DNA of 64,000 nt, taken from contig NZ_CP072610.1 in assembly GCF_021029445.1 (NCBI RefSeq), forward strand, positions 1,488,001 to 1,552,000, written 5' to 3'. Shown one piece after another: positions 56,105-64,000 of the stretch. A program made the position numbers and the translations under genes. Origin of the DNA: Pseudomonas wenzhouensis. Its GTDB lineage: Bacteria; Pseudomonadota; Gammaproteobacteria; Pseudomonadales; Pseudomonadaceae. Under the pieces are notes generated by a model that did no database searches, was not told the origin of the DNA, and saw only the letters and a program-made list of their open reading frames with translations. Within the stretch, counting starts at the first letter, position 1. The number at the start of each line of letters is the position of its first letter.

Positions 56105-57536
56105 TCCGCGGCGCTGGCTGCCGCGCTCGCTGCTCGGGCGCATGCTGCTGCTCACCCTGCTGGCGATTCTCGCGGCGCAAACGCTGTCCAGCGCCATCTG
56201 GCTGTCGCAACTGCGTGCCACCCAGCTCGAAGGCCTGGTCACCACCGCGCGCAGCCTGGCGCATTCGATGTCGGCCAGCGTGCGTTACTTCCGTTCGCTG
56301 CCGGTGAATTATCGGCCGCTGGTGCTCGACCAGTTGCGCAGCATGGGCGGCACGCGCTTCGTGGTCAGCCTCAACGACCGGCCGCTGCAGATGAAGGTGC
56401 TGCCGACCACACCGCGCAAGCAGGCGGTGACCGAATCGGTGACTGAAGTGCTGCGCCAGGCGCTGGGCAATGCCGCCGACATTTCGGTGACCTTCGTCAG
56501 CCCGGATGATCTGCGCATCTTCAACGGCGGCCTGAAACTCGACGAACTGCCGCGTTCCTGGGCGCATTACGCGCTGACCCTGGAGCCGGTCAATCCTCCG
56601 GTGCTGGTGACGCAGATCCAACTGGCACCAGGGGAGTGGCTGTACATCGCCTCGTTGCTGCCTGAGCCCTACACCAGCCTGGAGGAACCCATACTGCCGA
56701 CCCAGCAGCTGTGGTTCATTCTCCTGACCACGGCCTTCCTGCTGCTGTTCATCGGCTTGCTGGTGCACCTGCAGAGTCGCCCGCTCAAGCGCCTGGCACG
56801 CACCGCGCGGCACCTGTCGCTGGGCGCCGAGGTGGAGCCGGTGGCCGAGGGCGGCGGTCGCGAGGTGGTAGAGGTGGCCCGCGCGTTCAACGCCATGCGC
56901 GAACGCATCAGCCGCTACCTGACCGAGCGCAGCCAGTTGTTCAGCGCCATTTCCCATGACCTGCGCACACCCATCACGCGCTTGCGCCTGCGTGTCGAAC
57001 TGCTCGACGACGAAAGCCTGCAAAGTAAGTTCGGCCGCGACTTGGACGATCTGGAGCTGCTGGTCAAAGGCGCGCTGCAATGCGTGAAGGACACCGACAT
57101 CCACGAGAACATCGAGCCGGTGGACCTCAACCACCTGCTGCATGGGTTGACCGAACCCTACCTCGGCTCGGGCCGGGTGACCCTCGATGGCGCAGCGCGT
57201 GATCTGTATCCCGGCAAGCCGCTGGCGCTGCGCCGCTGTATCGGCAACCTGCTGGACAACGCCCTGAAGTACGGCGAGCGCGCGCACCTGCACATCGAGG
57301 ATGACGCCGAGGCGTTCGTCCTGCATGTCGATGACGAGGGGCCGGGCGTGCCCGAGCAGAAGCTTGAGCAGGTGTTCGAACCGCATTTCCGTCTGGCCAG
57401 CCAGCAACAGGGCTACGGCATGGGGCTCGGTATTGCGCGCAACCTGGCACATAGCCATGGCGGCGAGCTGAGCCTGCGCAACCTGCGCGATGGAGGGCTG
57501 CGCGTCACCCTCTGGTTGCCGCGCCAGAGCCGTTGA
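56094..57536 (+). CDS. gltS: GltS/GtrS, sensor kinase partner of GltR
   Basis: A 480-residue histidine kinase. TM1 is at about 15-36 and the periplasmic domain at about 37-200. TM2 is at about 205-225 (LWFILLTTAFLLLFIGLLVHL), then HAMP. The H-box ISHDLRTPITRLRLR carries the His. The ATPase domain has NLLDNALKYGE, DDEGPGVPEQKLEQVF and GYGMGLGIARN. In P. aeruginosa the orthologue senses 2-ketogluconate and 6-phosphogluconate. The start at 56094 lies inside gltR, indicating coupled translation. Confidence 0.93.
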   Translation: MGVNPRRWLPRSLLGRMLLLTLLAILAAQTLSSAIWLSQLRATQLEGLVTTARSLAHSMSASVRYFRSLPVNYRPLVLDQLRSMGGTRFVVSLNDRPLQMKVLPTTPRKQAVTESVTEVLRQALGNAADISVTFVSPDDLRIFNGGLKLDELPRSWAHYALTLEPVNPPVLVTQIQLAPGEWLYIASLLPEPYTSLEEPILPTQQLWFILLTTAFLLLFIGLLVHLQSRPLKRLARTARHLSLGAEVEPVAEGGGREVVEVARAFNAMRERISRYLTERSQLFSAISHDLRTPITRLRLRVELLDDESLQSKFGRDLDDLELLVKGALQCVKDTDIHENIEPVDLNHLLHGLTEPYLGSGRVTLDGAARDLYPGKPLALRRCIGNLLDNALKYGERAHLHIEDDAEAFVLHVDDEGPGVPEQKLEQVFEPHFRLASQQQGYGMGLGIARNLAHSHGGELSLRNLRDGGLRVTLWLPRQSR

Positions 57537-57735
57537 GCGCAGCCGTGAGCCGCGCCGCACAACTGCAGCGCGCGCGCCGCTGCGCTGCATGTCACCGGCT
57601 CGCGGCGCTTTGTAACGACCTGGTGACTATCCAATACCCTTTGTTACCCCAAGGGCTCTGTGGGCTGGGTAGACTCGTTCGTAATGCAAGCACCACGACT
57701 TGCTCGCGAATAACAACAACAAGGTGTCTTATCCC

Positions 57736-58989
57736 ATGAAAGCGATCTCTCGCTTGTCCCGTGCCATCTCCCTCGCTGTTCTGCTGCCCCTGTCTGCCAC
57801 TGCCGGTGAAGTCGAAGTGCTGCACTGGTGGACCTCCGGTGGCGAAAAGCGCGCCGCCGATACCCTGCAGAAACTGGTCGAAGCCCAGGGCCACAAATGG
57901 AAGGATTTCGCCGTGGCCGGTGGTGGTGGTGAAGCGGCCATGACCGTGCTGAAGACCCGCGCCGTATCCGGCAACCCGCCCGCCGCGGCGCAGATCAAGG
58001 GCCCGGATATCCAGGAGTGGGGCGAGCTGGGCCTGCTTGCTGACCTCAACGATGTCGCTGCCGAGCAGAAGTGGGACGAGCTGCTGCCACCGCAGGTGAT
58101 CGAGGTGATGAAGTACCAGGGCGACTACGTGGCGGTGCCGGTCAACGTGCATCGGGTCAACTGGTTGTGGATCAACCCGCAAGTGTTCGAAAAGGCTGGC
58201 GCCACGCCGCCGACCACCCTCGACGAATTTTTCGCTGCTGCCGACAAGCTCAAGGCCGCTGGCTTCATCGCCATCGCCCATGGCGGGCAGCCCTGGCAGG
58301 ACGGCACCGTGTTCGAGGATCTGGCTTTCAGCATTCTTGGCCCCGAGGGCTTTCGCAAGGCCTTCGTCGAGCAGGACCGCGCCACCCTGACCGGCGACAA
58401 GATGGTCGAAGTCTTCGCTGCTCTGCAGAAGCTGCGTGGCTACATCGATGCCGATGCCGCAGGGCGCGACTGGAACAGCGCCACTGGCCTGGTGATCGAC
58501 GGCAAGGCCGGCATGCAGATCATGGGTGACTGGGCCAAGAGCGAGTGGACCGCCGCCGGCAAGGTCGCTGGCAAGGACTACGAATGCCTGGCCTTCCCTG
58601 GCACCCAGGGCAGCTTCGCCTTCAATATCGACTCGCTGGCGATGTTCAAGCTGAACAACGCCGACAACCGCAAGGCCCAGGAAGACCTGGCGCGTACGGT
58701 GATGGGCAACGAGTTCCAGGAATTCTTCAACCAGAACAAGGGCTCGATCCCGGTGCGCATGGACCAGGACATGAGCAGCTTCGACGCCTGCGCGCAGAAG
58801 TCCATGGCCGACTTCAAGGAGGCCGCCGCCGATGGCGGTCTGCAGCCGAGCCTGGCCCACGGCATGGCCGCCTCCAGCTACGTGCAGGGCGCGGTATTCG
58901 ATGTGGTGACCAACTTCTTCAACGACCCCAAGGCCGACCCGAAGCGCGCCGCCCAGCAACTGGCGGCGGCGATCCAGGCGGTGCAGTGA
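57736..58989 (+). CDS. gtsA: Glucose/mannose ABC transporter, periplasmic binding protein
   Basis: A 417-residue family 1 solute-binding protein with a signal peptide (about 1-23, ending SATAGE) and a two-lobe sugar-binding fold beginning [17 protein letters not shown]. It captures glucose for GtsBCD. It starts the transporter operon but is separated from gtsB by 290 bp of repeats. Just before the ATG is AACAACAACAAGG, a strong CA motif for Hfq/Crc translational repression, which is known for the gts genes of P. putida. GltR is the expected transcriptional regulator. Confidence 0.95.
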   Translation: MKAISRLSRAISLAVLLPLSATAGEVEVLHWWTSGGEKRAADTLQKLVEAQGHKWKDFAVAGGGGEAAMTVLKTRAVSGNPPAAAQIKGPDIQEWGELGLLADLNDVAAEQKWDELLPPQVIEVMKYQGDYVAVPVNVHRVNWLWINPQVFEKAGATPPTTLDEFFAAADKLKAAGFIAIAHGGQPWQDGTVFEDLAFSILGPEGFRKAFVEQDRATLTGDKMVEVFAALQKLRGYIDADAAGRDWNSATGLVIDGKAGMQIMGDWAKSEWTAAGKVAGKDYECLAFPGTQGSFAFNIDSLAMFKLNNADNRKAQEDLARTVMGNEFQEFFNQNKGSIPVRMDQDMSSFDACAQKSMADFKEAAADGGLQPSLAHGMAASSYVQGAVFDVVTNFFNDPKADPKRAAQQLAAAIQAVQ

Positions 58990-59279
58990 GTGACGGGGCC
59001 GCGTAGCCGGCCCTTGCCGTAGGGCGGGTGTAACCCGCCTGTTTCAAGCCTTCTATCCCTGGCGCATGCCCACAGGCACGCGTCACGGGATCGGCCGTGC
59101 CGAGATTCAGGTGTCGGGGCAGGGCAGCTCGCAGTCGGTAGGGCGGACTCAGGAGCGCAGCAAACAGTCCGCCGGCTATGCGCGCTGTCTGTAATCGCCG
59201 GCGTACTGCTTCGCGAGTACGCCCTACGGGTTCGCTACGGATGTTTTACGCATCAACGCAGCACGCAACGGAGTCAACC
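58990..59279. repeat. Repeat-filled gap between gtsA and gtsB
   Basis: No gene is seen. It holds a GTAGGGCGGGTGTAACCCGCC hairpin (about 59021) and a longer inverted pair, GTAGGGCGGACTCAG ... GAGTACGCCCTAC (about 59138-59227). These stems may lower transcription into gtsBCD and so give an excess of binding protein. Confidence 0.65.
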
Positions 59280-60188
59280 ATGAGTTCAAACGCAGTCATC
59301 ACCAAAGCCTCACCGCTGGACGTCCTGCAGCGCTGGCTGCCCAAGCTGGTGCTGGCGCCGAGCATGGTCATCGTGCTGGTGGGCTTCTACGGCTACATCG
59401 GCTGGACCTTCCTGCTGTCGTTCACCAACTCGCGCTTCATGCCCAGCTACAACTTCGTCGGGCTGCAGCAGTACGCGCGGCTGTGGGACAACGATCGCTG
59501 GTGGGTGGCGAGCCAGAACCTGCTGGTCTTCGGCGGCCTGTTCATCGCCATCAGCCTGATCATTGGCGTGTTCCTGGCGGTGCTGCTGGATCAGCGCATC
59601 CGCCGCGAAGGCTTTATCCGCACCATCTTTCTCTACCCCATGGCACTGTCGATGATCGTCACCGGCACCGCCTGGAAGTGGCTGCTCAACCCCGGCCTGG
59701 GCCTGGACAAGCTGCTGCGTGACTGGGGCTGGGAGGGCTTTCGCTTCGATTGGCTGGTGGACCCGGATCGCGTCGTCTACTGCCTGGTGATGGCCGCGGT
59801 GTGGCAGTCCTCGGGGTTCGTCATGGCGCTGTTTCTCGCCGGACTGCGCAGCGTCGATCAATCGATCATCCGCGCCGCCCAGGTCGACGGCGCCAGCCTG
59901 CCGAGCGTCTACCTGCGCATCGTCCTGCCGAGCCTGGGCCCGGTGTTCTTCAGCGCGCTGATGATCCTCGCCCATATCGCCATCAAGAGCTTCGACCTGG
60001 TCGCCTCGATGACCGCTGGCGGCCCCGGCTACGCCTCCGACCTGCCGGCGATGTTCATGTACGCCCACACCTTCACCCGCGGCCAGATGGGCCTCGGCGC
60101 CGCCAGCGCGATGCTGATGCTCGGCGCGGTGCTGGCGATTTTGGTGCCGTATCTGTATTCCGAATTGCGAGGCAAACGCCATGAATGA
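59280..60188 (+). CDS. gtsB: Glucose ABC transporter permease GtsB
   Basis: A 302-residue inner-membrane permease with about six helices. The EAA loop that docks the ATPase is IRAAQVDGASLPSVYLRIVL (about 198-217). The start at 59280 follows GGAG by about 7 bases. Its end overlaps gtsC by 8 bp. It forms the translocation channel with GtsC. Confidence 0.94.
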   Translation: MSSNAVITKASPLDVLQRWLPKLVLAPSMVIVLVGFYGYIGWTFLLSFTNSRFMPSYNFVGLQQYARLWDNDRWWVASQNLLVFGGLFIAISLIIGVFLAVLLDQRIRREGFIRTIFLYPMALSMIVTGTAWKWLLNPGLGLDKLLRDWGWEGFRFDWLVDPDRVVYCLVMAAVWQSSGFVMALFLAGLRSVDQSIIRAAQVDGASLPSVYLRIVLPSLGPVFFSALMILAHIAIKSFDLVASMTAGGPGYASDLPAMFMYAHTFTRGQMGLGAASAMLMLGAVLAILVPYLYSELRGKRHE

Positions 60189-61086
60189 TGTGAGCGTCGC
60201 GCAGCGACGATCTTCTGATGTCCTTCTCCCCCCGGGAGAAGGTGGCGCGAAGCGCCGGATAAGGGCATTCAGCTTCAGCCGTATAGCCATCCACACCACT
60301 CTGATCCTGGCCTGCGCGGTATACCTGGTGCCGCTGCTGGTGATGCTGCTGACCAGCTTCAAGACCCCCGACGACATCCGCAGCGGCAACCTGCTGTCGA
60401 TCCCGGACGTGTTCACCGTCATCGGCTGGGTCAAGGCCTGGGACGGTGTCGGCGGCTACTTCTGGAACTCGGTAAAGATCACCATCCCGGCGGTGCTGAT
60501 CTCCACGCTGCTCGGCGCGCTGAACGGCTACGTGCTGGCCATGTGGCGCTTTCGCGGTTCGCAGCTGTTCTTCGGCCTGCTGCTGTTCGGCTGCTTCCTG
60601 CCGTTCCAGGTGATCCTGTTGCCGGCGTCCTTCACCCTCGGCCAGCTCGGCCTGGCCAATACCACCGAGGGCCTGGTGCTGGTGCACGTGGTCTACGGCC
60701 TGGCTTTCACCACGCTGTTCTTCCGCAACTTCTACGTGAGCATTCCCGAGGCGCTGGTGCGCGCCGCGCGTCTGGATGGCGCAGGGTTCTTCACCATCTT
60801 CGGACGCATCCTGCTGCCGATGTCGGTGCCGATCATCATGGTCTGCCTGATCTGGCAGTTCACCCAGATCTGGAACGACTTCCTCTTCGGCGTGGTGTTC
60901 GCCAGCGGCGACACCCAGCCGATCACCGTGGCGCTGAACAACCTGGTCAATACCAGCACCGGAGCCAAGGAATACAACGTCGACATGGCCGCCGCGATGA
61001 TCGCCGGGCTGCCCACGCTGCTGGTCTACATCCTGGCCGGCAAATACTTCCTGCGCGGTCTCACTGCCGGCTCGGTGAAAGGCTGA
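60181..61086 (+). CDS. gtsC: Glucose ABC transporter permease GtsC, repeat-altered N-terminus
   Basis: A 301-residue permease with six predicted helices. The EAA loop VRAARLDGAGFFTIFGRILL matches that of GtsB. Residues about 14-29 (VLLPPGEGGAKRRIRA) are encoded by an intergenic-type palindrome, CCTTCTCCC-CCC-GGGAGAAGG plus a GGCGC-GAA-GCGCC stem (60222-60266). This lengthens the cytoplasmic N-terminal tail ahead of TM1. The frame is kept. The gene overlaps gtsB by 8 bp and is followed by gtsD. Confidence 0.93.
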   Translation: MNDVSVAQRRSSDVLLPPGEGGAKRRIRAFSFSRIAIHTTLILACAVYLVPLLVMLLTSFKTPDDIRSGNLLSIPDVFTVIGWVKAWDGVGGYFWNSVKITIPAVLISTLLGALNGYVLAMWRFRGSQLFFGLLLFGCFLPFQVILLPASFTLGQLGLANTTEGLVLVHVVYGLAFTTLFFRNFYVSIPEALVRAARLDGAGFFTIFGRILLPMSVPIIMVCLIWQFTQIWNDFLFGVVFASGDTQPITVALNNLVNTSTGAKEYNVDMAAAMIAGLPTLLVYILAGKYFLRGLTAGSVKG

Positions 61087-61110
61087 TGCCTTCAAGATTG
61101 GAGAAATGAC

Positions 61111-62256
61111 ATGGCTACCCTCGAACTGCGCAACGTCAACAAATCCTACGGCAGCGGCCTGGCGGATACCCTGAAGAACATCGAACTGGCCATCGACTCC
61201 GGCGAGTTTCTGATCCTGGTCGGCCCCTCCGGCTGTGGCAAATCCACTTTGATGAACTGCATCGCCGGCCTGGAGGACATCAGCGGCGGAGCGATTCTGG
61301 TGGACGGCGCCGACATCAGCGGCATGAGCCCGAAGGATCGCGACATCGCCATGGTGTTTCAGTCCTACGCGCTGTACCCGACCATGACGGTGAAGGACAA
61401 CATCGCCTTCGGCCTGAAGATGCGCAAGTTGCCGCCGGCCGAGATCGAAGCCGAAGTGGCGCGGGTGGCCAAGCTGCTGCAGATCGAGCATCTGCTGACG
61501 CGCAAGCCCGGCCAGCTCTCCGGCGGCCAGCAGCAGCGCGTGGCCATGGGCCGGGCGTTGGCGCGGCGACCGAAGATCTACCTGTTCGACGAGCCGCTGT
61601 CGAACCTCGACGCCAAGCTGCGCGTGGAGATGCGCACCGAAATCAAGCTGATGCACCAGCGCCTGAAGACCACCACGGTGTACGTCACCCACGACCAGAT
61701 CGAGGCCATGACCCTGGGCGACAAGGTGGCGGTGATGAAGGACGGCATCATTCAGCAGTTCGGCACCCCGCAAGAGATCTACAACGACCCGGCCAACCAG
61801 TTCGTCGCCAGCTTCATCGGTTCGCCACCGATGAACTTCATCCCGCTGCGCACGCAGGTACGCGATGGCCAGTGCTTCGGTTTGCTCGACTCCGGGCAGG
61901 CGCGCTGCGAGCTGCCGCTTGGCGCGGCGGCGGAGCTGGAAGGGCGTGAGCTGATCCTCGGCGTGCGTCCCGAGCAGATCCAGCTGGCCGGCGCCGGCTT
62001 GACGCTGCCGAGCCTGCGTGCCGAGGTCGAGGTGGTCGAGCCCACCGGCCCGGACACCCTGGTGTTCGTCAGCCTCAACCAGACCAAGGTGTGCTGCCGC
62101 CTGGCCCCGGACGCCGCGCCGCAGGCTGGCAGCAGCCTCGACCTGCAGTTCGATCCGGCGCGCGTGCTGCTGTTCGACGCCACCAGCGGCGAGCGCCTGC
62201 GCCCGGGAAAGCGCCAGGCCACTGACAACAAGGTGGCCCAGTTCAAGCTCGGTTAG
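61111..62256 (+). CDS. gtsD: Glucose ABC transporter ATPase GtsD
   Basis: A 381-residue MalK/UgpC-type ATPase. Walker A is GPSGCGKST, the signature is [19 protein letters not shown], and Walker B is [12 protein letters not shown], followed by the H-loop YVTHDQ. The C-terminal OB-fold (about 240-375) is the regulatory domain typical of sugar importers. It powers GtsBC. It is the last transporter gene, followed by a repeat and the porin gene. Confidence 0.95.
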   Translation: MATLELRNVNKSYGSGLADTLKNIELAIDSGEFLILVGPSGCGKSTLMNCIAGLEDISGGAILVDGADISGMSPKDRDIAMVFQSYALYPTMTVKDNIAFGLKMRKLPPAEIEAEVARVAKLLQIEHLLTRKPGQLSGGQQQRVAMGRALARRPKIYLFDEPLSNLDAKLRVEMRTEIKLMHQRLKTTTVYVTHDQIEAMTLGDKVAVMKDGIIQQFGTPQEIYNDPANQFVASFIGSPPMNFIPLRTQVRDGQCFGLLDSGQARCELPLGAAAELEGRELILGVRPEQIQLAGAGLTLPSLRAEVEVVEPTGPDTLVFVSLNQTKVCCRLAPDAAPQAGSSLDLQFDPARVLLFDATSGERLRPGKRQATDNKVAQFKLG

Positions 62257-62260
62257 CCAT

Positions 62261-62320
62261 GTAGCCCGGATGAAATCCGGGGTCTGCCCAACCAACCTCC
62301 CCGGATTGCATCCGGGCTAC
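62261..62320. repeat. GTAGCCCGGAT palindromic repeat between gtsD and porin gene
   Basis: The inverted halves GTAGCCCGGATGAAATCCGG and CCCCGGATTGCATCCGGGCTAC start 4 bp after the gtsD stop. The stem may separate porin expression from the transporter genes. Confidence 0.85.
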
Positions 62321-62383
62321 AGGGTGCATCAAGGCAACGAAAAAACCGTCGCTGCGGCGGTGATCCGCAGCATCGCTCAATAA

Positions 62384-63640
<1,257 letters not shown>

Positions 63641-63677
63641 TCTGAAGGTAGGGTGCGTCGCCGTGCGCACCAAGACC

Positions 63678-63736
63678 GTAGCCCGGATGCAATCCGGGGC
63701 GATTGCTGCACCTGCCCCGGATTTCATCCGGGCTAC
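63678..63736. repeat. GTAGCCCGGAT palindromic repeat after the porin gene
   Basis: The inverted halves GTAGCCCGGATGCAATCCGG and CCCCGGATTTCATCCGGGCTAC lie between the convergent lamB-like gene and the MocR-type gene. GTAGGGTGCG elements flank both sides (about 63649 and 63745). Confidence 0.85.
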
Positions 63737-63770
63737 AACAGCGCGTAAGGTGCGCTGTGCGCACCGGGCG

Positions 63771-64000
63771 TCAGAGCAATCCCGCAACCAGGCGCCCGAA
63801 CACTTCCATGGCCTGCTCGCTGCGCGGGTTCCACGGATGGCCGTAGTTCAGTCGCGCGCAGTGGCGAAAGCCTTGGCTGGCGGAGAAGATCGGCCCCGGC
63901 GCCAGGCTTATGCCCTGGGCCAGCGCCAGGCGCAGCAGTTGCAGCGAATCCAGACGCTCGGGAAATTCGAACCAGAGGAAGTAGCCACCCGAAGGTCGCG
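63771..64000 (-). CDS. C-terminal end of a MocR-type GntR/aminotransferase regulator (partial)
   Basis: The last 76 codons plus stop; the gene continues beyond the window. The segment GPIFSASQGFRHCARLNYGH (about 40 residues before the end) and NPRSEQAMEVFGRLV are typical of the aminotransferase-fold, PLP-binding domain of MocR/PtsJ-like regulators. The N-terminal GntR HTH is outside the window. The target is unknown. Confidence 0.75.
   Translation of the reverse strand, partial: RPSGGYFLWFEFPERLDSLQLLRLALAQGISLAPGPIFSASQGFRHCARLNYGHPWNPRSEQAMEVFGRLVAGLL

Overview
The window is 64 kb of high-GC chromosomal DNA from a Pseudomonas, most likely of the P. mendocina/P. oleovorans group. This is inferred from the whole gene set: class Ia nrdAB, a HexR-controlled zwf-pgl-eda operon, phhABC with divergent phhR, the glk-gltR-gltS-gts glucose uptake cluster, a fused glucosylglycerol-phosphate synthase/phosphatase, and two abundant palindromic intergenic repeat families. 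No phage, CRISPR array, tRNA or rRNA was seen.

Layout. 0-1.6 kb: end of an outer-membrane receptor, a GNAT acetyltransferase and two small proteins. 1.6-8.9 kb: a repeat-rich stretch holding three IS66-family elements. An old copy has been entered twice by a younger one, and all three insertions keep their own 8-bp target duplications. 9.0-10.3 kb: one AT-rich orphan AAA+ ATPase gene. 10.4-15.1 kb: nrdB and nrdA, with a long regulatory region carrying NrdR-box-like palindromes and a DnaA box. 15.8-23 kb: rstAB-like two-component system, phosphopantetheinyl transferase, a candidate sRNA, an MFS-PlsC fusion, a guanidine exporter preceded by a guanidine-II riboswitch, and hexR. 23-26 kb: zwf-pgl-eda (Entner-Doudoroff entry). 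26-32 kb: a chemoreceptor gene broken by TAG, the glucosylglycerol-type osmolyte enzyme and an MFS carrier. 32-36.4 kb: phenylalanine/tyrosine catabolism (phhC, phhB, phhA, divergent phhR). 36.4-43.3 kb: deaminase, candidate sRNA, class III CoA-transferase, acetyl-CoA synthetase, a second TAG-interrupted chemoreceptor and an EAL protein. 43.5-54 kb: mostly housekeeping or hypothetical genes, an acyl-CoA dehydrogenase, a metallo-hydrolase/LysR pair, a membrane EAL protein and a UbiH-family hydroxylase. 54-63.7 kb: glk, gltR/gltS, gtsABCD and a LamB-type porin, then the end of a MocR-type regulator.

How the genes fit together. Sugar enters through the LamB-type porin and the GtsABCD ABC transporter, under the GltR/GltS two-component system. 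Glk phosphorylates glucose, and Zwf, Pgl and Eda run the Entner-Doudoroff route. HexR-like operators of the form TTGT-N7-ACAA lie before both zwf and glk. Edd is not in the window, so the cluster that is contiguous in P. aeruginosa is split here.

Most notable observations: the datable IS nesting with a (GGCTTC)n length change between sibling copies; two chemoreceptor genes each cut by an in-frame TAG in the sensor domain; two structured candidate small RNAs with strong terminators; the riboswitch; the orphan ATPase; and intergenic repeats that have become part of the coding ends of glk and gtsC.
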